64,000 nucleotides of DNA, taken from contig NC_092575.1 of the NCBI RefSeq assembly GCF_037975245.1, forward strand, positions 325,001 to 389,000, read 5' to 3'. The translations under genes were made by a program, and so were the position numbers. Source of the stretch: Apostichopus japonicus. Its lineage: Eukaryota; Echinodermata; Holothuroidea; Aspidochirotida; Stichopodidae. How positions within the stretch are numbered: the first letter of the stretch is position 1; every line of letters begins with the position of its first letter. This document shows, piece after piece, positions 11,095-23,810 of this stretch. The notes below the pieces were generated by a model, which saw only the letters and a list, made by a program, of their open reading frames with translations, was not told the origin of the DNA and did not search any database.

Positions 11095-13002
11095 TTATGC
11101 TTTACTTTGCTCCTTACTACTCTTCCAAGATATGATACGGCTTGCCCCAGGCCGATCGCTGCAATACTCATTGTAAATCAGTTTGATCAAAAACATATGA
11201 AAGAGTATGATCATGCTAAAGATGGCAATCCAGAAAAAGACAGGAATGTGGAATGGTTCTCCCTTCCCAGACTCTGACTTTGGAGGTATCTCATCTAACC
11301 GCTTACTTTTGTTGATGTGGATGATTTTACGTAAACTTATGAGGTGTTCTTTGCTATGTGAAATGTATAAGAAGGGAGTTGATGGTTCAGTCCATCTTAA
11401 TTCAAAGGTCTGATGTTGAGGCTGCAGCTCCTTGGGGTCTGAAGCACAGCCTGCTTCACATGCATACAGCTTGAGTGGTTCCTTCTTTTGAGCGTGAGAA
11501 CTAACCACACGTACTTGTATAGTCTGCTTGTTCAACCTCGGATCAATTTCAATGTCTACAAAAGTTGTGTTAATTAAGAGATTGTGAAAATGATATTGCC
11601 CCTCAAAGTAAGAGGGATCTGCATGAAAAGATAGTTCCTTGTCAGCAAATTGACCTCCTAAGAAACTAAGCATGACAGCTTGATTAATACCTTGTGTTCC
11701 TGCACGGAGGAGTCCTGAACATCCATGCTTGTACAAGACATGCATCCAATGAGAGAGCAAATCATTCAGATCTGCCTCTTTTTGTAATCCTTTCCATAAA
11801 TCCACTTCATGAATCGTTGGTTGGCCGTTGAAGCAAGATGTTGGTCGTTGTAGTTCTTGCAGCATCTCCTTCTTCATCTGTTTTGTAGTAGATGGGAGCA
11901 CAAAGTATGCAGGTACTGATGACAGTAGGTAGTAGATAGTAATCATCCCAAGCTCTGTATTTAATACCATTTTATCTTCTTCATCATCATCATCTTCCTC
12001 TGAGTTGACGGCCACAGTAGGCTCCACCATCAGATGACTATTCCAAATATTCTCTGACCAAATGTTCAGATGGTCCATTTCAACTTCACTCATGTCCATC
12101 CCTAGAAAACTGAAAAGTTCTTCTTCCACGGTATCAACCAGCTCTGAGAGAATGTCAGTTTCTGAGTGGGCATCTAAGAATGGTTCAGAGTATTTAATAA
12201 TTGACTGAGTTTTAATTTGATGGATGGATTCTGGCGGTACTTCAGAAAGCTTGCTGATGGATGTTGCAGCCACCACTAATGCAATATGATGTTGATGTGC
12301 TTTGTCTTGTGGGTATGGTGCAGGGAATCGTCCCGATGATAACGAATACTGGTATTCCTTGCCATTAATTTTGAATGACTCAGTGCTTGTTCCAGAGCCC
12401 TTCCAATAGTAAGGTCCATTCCTGCTCATTTCAAGGATGATTGGCACTGGTGATTTATTTTCTAAAGTGACAATCTCATAAAACACAGATGGTCTTGTTC
12501 TGTGAATAAATGATGTTACATTTAGCCACACACATGTGTTCATCACAAAGTAACATTGTATTCGCTCCACTTTTCCCTTCCTATAATTTACCACGTACAA
12601 AGTCTTATCATTGTATTTTTGTACACTGACACGAAGCATTGGTCGGTATGGAGCCATTACCGTTTTTGTTATCTCATACTTGAGCCTGATGTTATGAGGA
12701 GATAAATGGTTAACCACAAACCCAAGTTTACCATTCCCAATAAATGGCAGGACCTTCTGGTCTGTCTCTTCCTTTCCTGGGTACAAAATGGTTGCTTCTG
12801 ATGGTATAATGGATTTTTGTATTTCCTCTACTTTAAGGGTCATGCAGTCTGTAGTCATTTTGGACGTTTTGCTTCTCTGTATTAGCCAAGGAGCTATATA
12901 GCCAAAGAATATTAGAACGGTCAGGAAGGCTATACTGATTCTCCGCCACTTGCCAGTTGGTATGGAGGCCACAGAGGCCCTAAGTCTGTTGTAAGCCCAC
13001 AT
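11095..13002 (-). CDS. KIAA2013: KIAA2013 homologue, membrane protein of unknown function
   Basis: A single uninterrupted frame of 635 aa, almost the length of the human protein (about 634 aa). Residues 20-40 are a hydrophobic signal or anchor segment after a basic N-terminus. A large presumed lumenal/extracellular region follows, with N-glycosylation sequons at N161 (NVT), N182 (NKS) and N478 (NTT) and an acidic run at 335-343 (EEDDDDEED). A second transmembrane helix at about 585-609 precedes a short tail. The segment FHMFLIKLIYNEYC around 601-614 is nearly identical to the human C-terminal helix, and KLYACEAGC (511-519) matches the human KIYACKAGC. The family has no established function that I can name. 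The first Met is chosen because it opens the hydrophobic segment in the expected place. There are no introns in the CDS; a 5' UTR intron is possible but not shown. Confidence 0.9.
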   Translation of the reverse strand: MWAYNRLRASVASIPTGKWRRISIAFLTVLIFFGYIAPWLIQRSKTSKMTTDCMTLKVEEIQKSIIPSEATILYPGKEETDQKVLPFIGNGKLGFVVNHLSPHNIRLKYEITKTVMAPYRPMLRVSVQKYNDKTLYVVNYRKGKVERIQCYFVMNTCVWLNVTSFIHRTRPSVFYEIVTLENKSPVPIILEMSRNGPYYWKGSGTSTESFKINGKEYQYSLSSGRFPAPYPQDKAHQHHIALVVAATSISKLSEVPPESIHQIKTQSIIKYSEPFLDAHSETDILSELVDTVEEELFSFLGMDMSEVEMDHLNIWSENIWNSHLMVEPTVAVNSEEDDDDEEDKMVLNTELGMITIYYLLSSVPAYFVLPSTTKQMKKEMLQELQRPTSCFNGQPTIHEVDLWKGLQKEADLNDLLSHWMHVLYKHGCSGLLRAGTQGINQAVMLSFLGGQFADKELSFHADPSYFEGQYHFHNLLINTTFVDIEIDPRLNKQTIQVRVVSSHAQKKEPLKLYACEAGCASDPKELQPQHQTFELRWTEPSTPFLYISHSKEHLISLRKIIHINKSKRLDEIPPKSESGKGEPFHIPVFFWIAIFSMIILFHMFLIKLIYNEYCSDRPGASRIISWKSSKEQSKA

Positions 13003-14640
13003 CAGTAGAGTAAGCTGATGAGTCTACCTAATGTAGTGAAGCAGAAATATAATAACGCTGTCAAAGTCAAATACAAGTTGCACATGTTTTAGCTAAGACA
13101 TGCTTCAAGGCCTTCCTGAAATGATGTCAGAAATCTTTGCTATCACCAGTACAAATTGCAAATGGAAAGCTCAGTGTTTCTTCGATACTCTTGAAGGCAT
13201 CAACAATCACACAAAGACTGTTGAAAATAATACAAACTACTTAAATGAACTTTTTGCTTTCAAGATTGAATTATTAACAATGGAAAACAATATTCACTAA
13301 GAAGATTTTCAAATCAACCACTGTAAAAAGATTGTCCAGTAATTTGCTTTTGCTCCATAAACAAGACAACACATTTTATTTCACATTTCAGTAGGTAGCA
13401 ACTCATTAAATGCATCTAACATTATGAGATCTAATGAGTGTGAAACCAAGATAGCTGCTCCCATCCTTGGTGACCCTTTCCTCAACATCGCGTCTTAATT
13501 ATTAAACAATGCAGGTAAAGTGCTTTAGTAGACATGTAAGACAGCTGAAAATCTTAGCCGTACCCAGTGTGGATAGGCTCACTATTATAAAGAAACTACA
13601 GTAGCTATCCGACTTAAAGCCACACAATAGTTTATCAACCATTCATACATACAATACAAAAGCTTGCACAGCAATGGGATCATGATGAAATTAAGCAAGG
13701 ATGTCTAAAATCTCATCTAAATATTGGTACTGTAAGGCTGGTATTAACCTACATGTAGTTTTACCTGATACTCCTGAATTAGTAGACTGTAATCAACAGT
13801 CTACAGTGCATTTATTACAGAATAATGCATGAACTGGGGTACAACGCAAGCTAATGAAGGAATAGCGTTATACTTACATGTAAGTGCAATAACCTGCAAT
13901 AATGCAACGTAGTCCATTGATCACCCGTTCATGGTTACACCATTCAATTTGCAAAATTGTAAACCCTACAGCTACTGTAGTGTAACTTAATTTAGTAGCT
14001 AGTATAACTCTATTCTAGAGGAAACTACTGTAGACTGTTTGTGAAAACATTTAATAAATCAAATTTTAAGTGAAAATATACCCTTTCAGGCTCTAAGTGC
14101 AGACTGCGATACAGGATTTACCACTTATCTGAAGCTATATAGTGCATAGTAAACTGCTTTGCAGTTGGTTAGGGGAAAGAAAGAAAGATCTTCGAAGTCG
14201 CAAAACTGGTACTTCGTTGCAGAACAATGGGGTGAGGTATTAATTGCTGACGTTATACACAGGAAAGAATGACGTGTTTAATACAAACGAATGTGGGATC
14301 ATATTAAGTTTAATAGTATTTCATTAAAAATCTATAAGTAGAACGTGAAATGTATGCTTACCTGGAATGTTCTCTGACTTAACGTGTGAACTCAAACCAG
14401 TAACAAGAACGTTTTCACTTCTTTAGTGTTCAGTCGGAAACAAAATATGTGAATGTAACCATTGTGGGGACCTTTGAAATGCTAGATTGTAAGCTAACAT
14501 GTCGTAACAGTGTGGTACTTGTGGAGAAGTATTCTCAAGTGCTAAACCAACGGTGTTTCACTATCAATATACATATTCTATGCTGCGAAACAAATGGGGT
14601 TTACCCCAGCCTAGTATCATTGTACCAGATGTCAATTCGA
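13003..14640. other. Upstream flank of KIAA2013 homologue, nothing recognised
   Basis: This should hold the promoter and 5' UTR. No TATA box or CpG-rich segment stands out, and no further exon was recognised. Confidence 0.4.
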
Positions 14641-15480
14641 TAAAAGACTTCGTGGTTTGGAACTGATTTTAGCAAAATCTGTTTTAGCCCAGCAAGTTAT
14701 ATTTATTCAACAAAATCAAAACAGACCTGAAAATGTTGCATGGTCTACCAACGTACTTGTCCTAAAAATTGTAGCCAATATACGGTTATGGACTTACTGC
14801 TAACCTAAGTGTATTACTGCGATTCCCGCCACTCATTAATATGCATGTCTGCACCAATAATAAGAGCTGACAGTCATGGTGCGAACTATTGACCGTTTAA
14901 ATAAACTTACTGTTGCTAGCTGAATTAAGCCAAAATCTCATTTGGCCCAACCCCTGATGAATATTTATTCAGACAAATCAAATGACTGTGAAAATGATGA
15001 CGAGACTGGCCTATAACGATGCATCTATCCAAATATGAATTCAAGGCGTGGTACCAATTTTTGTAGAAATTGCACTTTTTTTACTGCATGTCCCACCCAC
15101 TCATTAATATGCATGTTCTGCACCGAAAATAAGAGACAATAATTGGATTATAGGTACTTTCATGGCGCCAACTATTGACTGAAATAAATTTATGGTTCTT
15201 GAGATTTTGTGTTTCAATATAGGGACCATAGGTGGATCCTGAGTTATCATTTTACTATGTATCAAAACAATTTGACTTACAGTTCTTGAGATTTCATGTT
15301 TTCAAGCTGATTTTAGCCAAATCAATTTAGCCCCATCCTTAATGAATAGTTATTCAGCCACTAGCAAACCAAAGTGACACTAAATATGTTGACATGATCA
15401 ATGAACTGATTTGCACAGAACCGCCCAAATATGAAATCAACACAAGGAACCTGTATGGAGAAATGTCATTTTGGAATTAT
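14640..15480. repeat. Degenerate tandem/dispersed repeat modules
   Basis: Related blocks recur: a 'ctgattttagc-aaatc-ttagccc' block near 14665, 14930 and 15310, a 'ccactcattaatatgcatg-tctgcacc' block near 14830 and 15100, and a 'cttgagattt-gtttt' block near 15200 and 15285. They look like about three diverged copies of a ~250-bp unit, probably an old transposon. No coding sequence was seen. Confidence 0.55.
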
Positions 15481-16107
15481 CCAAAATGTTGGACAAACAC
15501 TGCTGAAATACTCAGATGAAAGAACTTCCCAACCTCACACAGCTCACATATGCTATATTTATCAATTAAGTCCATTTTCCAACCTGGAGATTTTTCTTTC
15601 CTTAGTACATAATGAGAACCACTGACAAAATCTTGGTAAATTGAAAAGTGTTTCATTAATAATTTCATATAAATTAATGTCAAGAAATAAGTTTCATGAC
15701 AGAAATAGTGAATAAAATTTCATACAATAATGGGTCAATGATAAATGTATTTAGTCCTTTTATTGCAATTCATATGAACCATTATTATCAAATGAAATTA
15801 AAAGTTATTTATAAATAGCCTCTTCATTATTGTGCTAATTTTTTCATATAATTTATACAGTTATTTGTAATGCGCACTTGTTTATGGAAGAACAATGCAT
15901 TGGTCCATATAACATCGGAAAAAAAAGAAATTAATGAAGAATTAGTCCTACGGCCTAAAGAAAAATCAGGTTTTAAGGAAATGAAATATAGTCAATTTGT
16001 AGAATTTATGTTTACACAAGGCAAACTTATTTGTACATAGAAAAACTTTTATATTTAATATGAATAATATATATATATAATAATATTTTTTTTTAAATCT
16101 TAAGTAA

Positions 16108-16397
16108 CTTGCTAAACCATGATACTGATTGTTCTCAGGAATCAATATATTATAAATATTAAAGAACACTAGTATTGTATTCCCTACATATAGGCTAGAA
16201 CTTACAATGTTGGTCACCCATGTTCCAAAGTACTGTTCTTAACTGCAGCTCTTAACTGCCTTATGAACTTCACTTGCTAAACCATGATACTGATTGTTCT
16301 CAGGAATCAATATTACTATAAAAATGAAAGAACACTAGTATTGTATTCCCTACATATAGGCTACAACTTACATTGTTGGTCACCCATGTTCCAAATT
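16108..16397. repeat. ~125-bp duplication (two copies)
   Basis: cttgctaaaccatgatactg starts both copies (about 16109 and 16272); similarity continues through 'ggtcacccatgttccaaa'. The region is downstream of the PIPOX gene. Confidence 0.85.
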
Positions 16398-16694
16398 CAA
16401 CAAGTTCTTAACTGCCTACTGAACTTATCTCCCCCTCATTCGAGACATTAAATGCCTCAGTGTTTCAGAACAATATGTTACTAGGTCTGCCAGCTGCCCT
16501 ATCACTAGCAGTTTCCATTATGGAAGACTGTATGAGGAACAAGGAGTTCTGTGTGTATAGCTCGTACATGAAAGGAATTACACCAATATCATACAGAGAA
16601 ACACTGTTTATGTGAGTCTGATAATCTTTACTTCATACATTAACAGGGAAGTAAAACTAGAGATAAAGAAGCAGATTCAATAATACACAGGATA

Positions 16695-16880
16695 TAACAC
16701 ACTGTTTTAACCTAACAACATCCAGACCATGAACATTGTTTGCATCTATAGAAAGATATTCTTAGATCTCCAATCTCTATTGAAACTAACACACACTGTT
16801 TTAACCTAACAACATCCAGACCATGAACATTGTTTGCATCTATAGAAAGATATTCTTAGATCTCCATGCAATCTCTATTG
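16695..16880. repeat. ~95-bp duplication (two copies) in the PIPOX 3' flank
   Basis: Both copies run from 'acacactgttttaacctaac' to 'tctccaatctctattgaaac', nearly identical, so this is a recent tandem duplication. It lies about 90 bp beyond the PIPOX stop codon and may be part of the 3' UTR. Confidence 0.85.
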
Positions 16881-16966
16881 AAACTAAAGAAATGTTTCAT
16901 GTAATGATTGGGCATTTATCCAAACTGATACAATCACACACTGCTTTACTTATTGATCTGGGTCAC

Positions 16967-19900
16967 TCACAAACTAGCTTTTGAAACCACACTCTTGCCA
17001 AATCTGCTAATTCTAAGGGCAGATATATCATAAGATGGTTCCTGACCAGTTGCCAACTCAGAGAGAATCTTTCCCACTACTGGAGCAAGTTTGAAGCCAT
17101 GTCCTGAAAAAAAGAAAAAACTTCTATTAAATGCTACTAATTTGATTGCCACTGTACAGTGTAAGAGAACCCACACTCTGGATATAACAAGCAATTTATT
17201 TTAAAGTTTCTGTGCTTCACCCCATTTAAATTGGTTGTTAAGGTGATGCACGCTGATGTTATTTTTCCATTACATACACATATTTTGTCACAGACTGAAA
17301 TCTAATTTTATCAACAACAAAAATTTAATAAGAAAATAATTAAATGACACATTATTACCTATCCTACTCACTAGTAATCCTAAGTACCAGCGATGGCTTC
17401 ACTTGATTGTTTTGGATGATGGCATAGTCATGCGGGTATGTAAATGAAGTCACTTACAAACAATGGACTTCTAGTGCTGTGTGCAAAATGGTAATAATGC
17501 AACTTATGCAAGTCAGTGCTAGAATAGTGACCATTAAGCAGCCAAAAGCTTTCAATGATTAGTAGTCTCTTGTTATTCTGGAAACATAACTATGAACCAT
17601 ACCCAAAGTAGCATAGTCATGGAACGTAAATATCAATTGGAATGTTTCTAAACTGGTTTAGTAAGGACATCATCTACAAGAGGGAGAGCAAGTTAGAAAG
17701 GCTAATTATCATTGGTTTAGCTACAGTAGGTCTGATGGTTTGGATATGAATCTTAACTATTAAATATGTTATATAATAAGCATACACACCAGAAAAGCCG
17801 CATCCAATGACAATGTTCGGATGTGAAGGATGGTGGTCAAGGACCAGTTCCCAATCTGGGGTCACCTATGAATAAACATTACACTCATGAATATCCAGTG
17901 GTACTTTACTAAAGATCAACTATTCTTATTCTGATAAACACATCAATTAGACAGGCACTGTTTACATTTAAATGTTACTGTTTATTACATTCACTGTCTT
18001 CTACTTAGATATATTAAAAGAAAACAACAGCTGCAACATTGGCAATGTTGCAGCTCAATTGACTTTTGCAGAGAAACTTGCAACACCTATCGTGGGTCAC
18101 ACACCATGATTGAAAATCATTCCATATTATCTGTTTTTACAAGGAACAGAGAGAACACAATTTAAAATACTGTTCCTCTTTACAACATTGTCCATTAATA
18201 AATTCAATAAGCCTTTAGGAACTCCCAAAGTATTCTGTTTGAAAGAGGAACATTTTCAAAATTGTTTGGATTAGCTTTGACCTCAAATGATCTTTGGCCT
18301 CATTTCATACTTTATTCCACACATGACATGATCAAAATTGCCCAATTTTCAGCAAGAAAAATAAAGGTGAACTGTTATGACTAGACAAATGCATCCAATG
18401 CTTCGGAATAAACTCCAGATGTATATCAATTGAGTGACAGATCTAGAGAAACATTCCATTTAGCACTTGTTCAAAGCAGGCAAATGCAGTTGAAGCCCAT
18501 TTTTATGAGCATATTTTGACAATAAATATCCATATGGACACATTAAATAAACTCCTCTTGAATGACAACAAGTTAAAAGAGAGATAGTCCTAGTTTAGCT
18601 CAATGATGATAGAAGAAGGAGTTACCATACACTAAGGGATTACATGGGAGGGTTCTTACCTGCCCAAGCAACTAAACCAGACAACCAGGTCTGTTAAAGA
18701 TTGAGCACAGTGAAGTTCTGTCCGAGAGAAATAGCTGAGTAGTATAATCAACTTCATGTTGTCAATGGCTCAAGATGACATAAGACCAACCTTCTTGCAC
18801 TATAAAATGTCCCATATCTTCACAAAACCGTTCGTTTAAACCAGTGTGAACAAGTTTGAATTCTTCCTTTTGCCCATAACAACAGCATATGACATTTAAC
18901 CTCTTCATTACTGTGCACTATCTTGCAAACCAAGCCAACTGATATATAGAACCAACTTCAGTCAAAATTAGATTAATGCCTAACAAAGATGGTCAGTTTG
19001 AAAAATATTTCAGGTTTTGGCCAATTATGACCAAGAAGGATATTTGAACCCTTTATCCTTATACAACATTTGTACCTCTCACCTACCAACTACTGCCATC
19101 AACTTCCATCTTGATCAAAGGAAATCCCAAGGAGAAGGAGAAACATTTACAAGGATTCCATGGTTTGACCTACCTTGACCCCAAACACCTTAAACCTATG
19201 TATGTGTGAACATTTAAGAAGTCCCTGACAAAGCTTAGCAACAACTTGCATGAGTATCATAAGGATTGAGATTGCTCATTGTAAGAACACATGATATAAG
19301 TAACATTGTTCACTATAAACACTCACAGTATACATGCAGGATTCTGTTATGACTGGCTTATTGCCATCAATTCCTGGAAGGTAGTTGTTGATAAACCTTT
19401 GAATTAATTTAACTTCTCTATCATCAGTTGTAGCATGTTCATCTCTCCTATCTGGATCACAATCAATTCCACTGTGGTAGGCAATCTGATGGATATGTGA
19501 TGACAGAAATCTGTTATAGTTAGGATACAGCAGACTGGACAAATGGCAATATGTGGTAACACCTTATCATCAAAGTTAGGCTTAGTTATAAAAATATATA
19601 CTATACAAAGTGAATTTCCATTTACAAAAGAAAACATATATATCCTTCACAAACAAGACCATTTCTAATTTGTTACTTCTGTTAAACATATTCATACTAT
19701 GCCAATGATGACTACAGTATGCTAATACCACATACCTTGACAAGACCAGGATATTCATGCATATATAGGCAATAGTTACACATTTCTTATTTGTTACTTC
19801 TGTTCAACATATTCAGGAGCTATACTATGCTAATGATGACTACAGTATGCTAATACCACATACCTTGACAAGACCAGGATATTGATGCATATGCAACAGT

Positions 19901-22900
19901 TACACATTTCTTATTTGTTACCTTTGTTACACATATTCAGGAGCTATACTATAATGATGGCTGTATAATAATACCGCATACCTTGACGAGACCAGGATAT
20001 TCATGCATAGGCAATAGATACACATGCTTCTCTCCAGTTGAGTCATCAATTACACAAGGCATCTTGTCAAAATCACCAAACTTCTCCCTCCAGTAGCAAA
20101 CATTTATCCTCCATACCTGCTCAAAAATATCACAAGGCAAAGAACATAGAAGCAAAACTTTATGCGATTAGTTTAATACTTAGATACTTCTTGTAATGTT
20201 TCTTCTTATTAACACTTATACACACACACTCACCAATGTGATTAACACTGAAACCAAACAGCAAAATAAAGTTAATGTAATTGTAATATCACTAGATCCT
20301 AGCAGATAATACAGACTTGAAAAGTATACTCCATGATTCCATGTCACATGACTCCAGGATGATGAATGACTGTTACAATTACTCTATCATTTATATTATT
20401 CCCATTAATAACATACTTTACATGTGGTAATTGCAGCACATACTGTATATTGTACCACTCACCTAGCTATGTCTCATGCCCAAACCAAATTCCCCAAACA
20501 TGTGAACATGGATGTGAAAGAGTGATATATAATGACCATTCTTAAAGGTGACCATTCAATATTCTACGAATCATCCAGTAGACATATGTGTGTATATGTG
20601 AATATTGATCATTCTTATAGGTGACCATTCAATATTCTACCAATCATCCACTAGACATATGTGTGTATGTGAATATTGATCATTCTTATAGGTGACCATT
20701 CAATATTCTACCAATCATCCACTAGATATACATGTGTGTTTATGTGAATATTAGTCATTCTTATAGGTGACCATTCAATATTCTACCAATCATCCATAAG
20801 GTATATGTGTGTTTCTGTGAATATTAGCCATTCTTATAGGTGACCATTCAATATTCTACCAATCATCCATAAGACATCTATGTGTATGTATGTGAATAGT
20901 TTGTTCAGATTTGATCCATTCTCCTAGGAGAGTATTACTGCTCCCATTCAGACTGGTCAGTTAGGACAATCTCTCTCTAATGCTCACCTGTAATGGTATA
21001 TTCAGTCCGAGTGGTTTAAGGAGTTTAGAGGCCCAGGCTCCAGGTGTTATGACAACACTGTTTGCTCTGTGCACAGCTTTGTTTGTGTAAACAACCACAT
21101 ATCTTCCAGGGATAATATTTAGCACCTTCTCTTCATCTTTTAGAATCCCACCTTGCTTCTCAAACTGAACCTGATTGTAAAATGAACAGGACGTAAGAAG
21201 TCCACATCGAAACGGACTTGTCGGTGATAAGGTCTCTTATCATCCTGATATAACCTCTGCATCATACACTATGGCAGCAAATTGCACTGCCATTGGTTGC
21301 CACTGTCTTGTGAATATGTCATGAAGAGTATTATAATGTTGATGAATCAGGGCATGCCTTCTGGGCTGGCACCTTTGAAGACCATCACCATAAGTTCATA
21401 TTTTAACTGGCAAAAAGTGCCAAATACAGTTACATGGACATGACACACCCATTGAACAATGTTCCCTTTACAATAATGTTATTTACTTTCTCTTTAGGAC
21501 AGGTTTTATCTCATTGAGTTCAGCCACATTTAACAAACTTGAACCTCACCCAGATTTTTGTACTACACTGTTGCACAGTTTGTCACTACCTTCACTTTTA
21601 TATGAATTCATTCTTATGTGGAACCACATGCAACATAGAAAAATTGTAATTAACACCAAAGTAAGCATTTTTTGAAACGGTTATGATCTTTAATTTAAGT
21701 ACATACCTGAAACCCACGAAGTGCCTTGTCAGCCCTCAATGTCCCTGCTGAGTGATCTAAAACAGCTCTGAAATCTTTAGATAATTTCATTCCTGGGTAG
21801 TTTTGTCTAAGTTCTTCATGAGTCAGCTCTTTAAATGGTTTACCACATTTTAGTAACTCCCTCTTCCGGTTATCAAGAAGATCATAGGGTGGTTTCTGGA
21901 TAACAAGTAACTTAGTATTCCTGCAGAAAAACAAAATATTTAATATCCTGAAATACTTTATAATTAATTCCTGGTAGTTTTGGGGGGTTAAGGTTGGAGT
22001 AGCTATCTAAACAATTTCACATAAGGTCATAGAAACTAAAACTTTTTGACTTGCATAGACCTATTACACTGTATTCATAAGAAAATACAGTTTTACAACA
22101 ACTTAAGGAAAAGTGTCGATCTGACATTTGACCTTTTAACTGGTGAGCTGAACAAAAGTGAAGTCACTATACAGGTGAAGGATTTGTGTTTAATTAAAAT
22201 GTTCTAATGGTCCTTATGGAGCATAGCATTAGTTCATGAAAGGCAATTCACATCCTCAACTACAGATAGCACAATCTTTTACTGTTCAACTAGAAACTTG
22301 ACAGCATAGAGGACTAAACCTACTTGAACAAGGTGGTCTCTGTTTCCTTTTCTAATTGTGACCAAAGAGGAAATGCCTCCTCCATCATTTTCATGTAATG
22401 CTCTTGGCTGTAGGAGAACCTAGTGATGCGAGATTGACCATGAGAACTGCCTCTGGAATGTGGTAGACCAAACTAAAACAGAGCACAAAAAAACACAAAT
22501 AAGGAACCTGCAAAAGATTATTTAAATAATAATTATGGGTGTCTTAAGCACAATTCATATTGAAGCTCATTCTGTTCGTTTACTTACTATACTGTTAGAC
22601 TATTATTTCACTGAGTATTGATATCAAAATTAATCAAGGAAAAACTTTGTGACTACTTTGATCATTCAAATGACAGGCTAACAGCTCTATTAGACTCCAA
22701 ATGATACAATACTAGAAGCAAACTGCTCAGTCGGTAAATATTTCTCATGTGCATTCCAAGGTTCAACATCACTGAATTTAATCTTTGTTTCCATCTACTG
22801 TATTTTATACTCAATACATCATTTTGCAGATAACAGGTTTTAATTTTCTGCAGCATCATGCACCCAGATGATATGAAAATTTTCCAGTAGCCATTATGTC

Positions 22901-23810
22901 AAACTTTACAACGTCATGACAAAACACAGAACTTCAAGTTGATAATAGATGCACTTATAACGAATGCATTAGTCTCCAGTACAGAATTGCTATGCAAAAC
23001 TTTCTACAGTATATGTCCCATTCCAATATCAATCTGCATAACTACCTATATATGGAGAAGTTATCATATTTTTAATTAAGTAACTTTGATTTCCCAAAGT
23101 TAATTAACAGCCATTATAATTAGCATTAGATATGCTATTCTTAATTATAAGTCTGACATTTAAAAGGGAAATATCACATCCAAACTAATTAAACCATAAT
23201 GCAGAGAAATAAAACCATAATGCTGAAAATTCATTAGTCCCAGCCTTCAAATTCATAGCTACATATTGTAATTTGTTACTAAGGTATAAAATATGTGATT
23301 CATTTTAATTCAAACTAACTTTTATAAAGACAATATTTGCTTTAATATGCCACATCAAACCACCATAGCAGCTTATACGGCCTGGAATAGTTAGCACTTA
23401 CATTGTTTAATTCTGATGAAGTAACTCACCTGTAATTTGTTATTTTCAAACTTACTTTCAGAAATGATCTAATTAAGAAAAGAAACTAAAACTGGCCAAA
23501 TACTCAGGCTATCCACTGTACCAAAGGAATTTCTTTCAGGTAAAATTATGCAAAGATGTGGACATTGTATGACTGAAATTATTACAACGCACCCAGGCAA
23601 AAAAATTTAATATGTTGGTCCTGTACAGTGTATGTCATCACAGAATAATTTTGTGGTTTTACTATAAGTAAGCCGATACAAGGCATACTTTACCTGTTCC
23701 AATAAAAGTGTTTTCTTCTTCTTCTTAGAGAGGTGATATGCTGTGGCAGAGCCTTCTATTCCAGCACCAATAACTATGCAATCATACTGGATTCCAACCA
23801 TGCTCGTCAT
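16967..23810 (-). CDS. PIPOX: Peroxisomal sarcosine / L-pipecolate oxidase (complete)
   Basis: Eight exons, written from the 5' end: 23810-23694, 22472-22324, 21920-21707, 21170-20988, 20116-19982, 19485-19327, 17865-17790, 17103-16967. All joins keep frame and use GT-AG; the total is 1170 nt = 389 aa (human is about 390). The family uses FAD to oxidise sarcosine and L-pipecolate in peroxisomes, releasing H2O2. Seen here: the dinucleotide-binding GAGIEG at 15-20, [13 protein letters not shown] after the first intron, [15 protein letters not shown] with Cys316 (the covalent flavin attachment site in the family), and [16 protein letters not shown] near the end. Odd points: five lysines at 29-33, and a C-terminus SKASL whose last tripeptide ASL is not a standard PTS1, unlike copy 1 (SKL). 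An acceptor tttttag at 23823-23829 implies a 5' UTR exon further upstream. Confidence 0.93.
18029..18055. repeat. 27-nt near-perfect palindrome (13-bp arms) in PIPOX intron 6
   Basis: agctgcaacattg and caatgttgcagct are exact reverse complements separated by one base. The arms would form a compact hairpin in single-stranded DNA or pre-mRNA. No known element was recognised. Confidence 0.8.
19640..20040 (-). repeat. ~120-bp triplication spanning the PIPOX exon 5 donor
   Basis: Three copies spaced about 128 and 118 bp. The rightmost contains the real exon 5 end at 19982 ([10 protein letters not shown], then donor gtatg). The two in the intron copy roughly the last 40 nt of that exon plus the donor, with junctions at 19736 and 19864 (AAG then gtatgtgg). 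The duplicates differ from the exon by a few substitutions, so they are neither brand new nor ancient. Confidence 0.85.
20534..20900. repeat. ~70-75-bp tandem repeat (5 copies) in PIPOX intron 4
   Basis: The unit includes cattcttataggtgaccatt, then caatattctaccaatcatcc, then a variable 'agacatatgtgtgtat' part. It stops about 90 bp short of exon 4, with no splice-edge copy. Confidence 0.88.
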
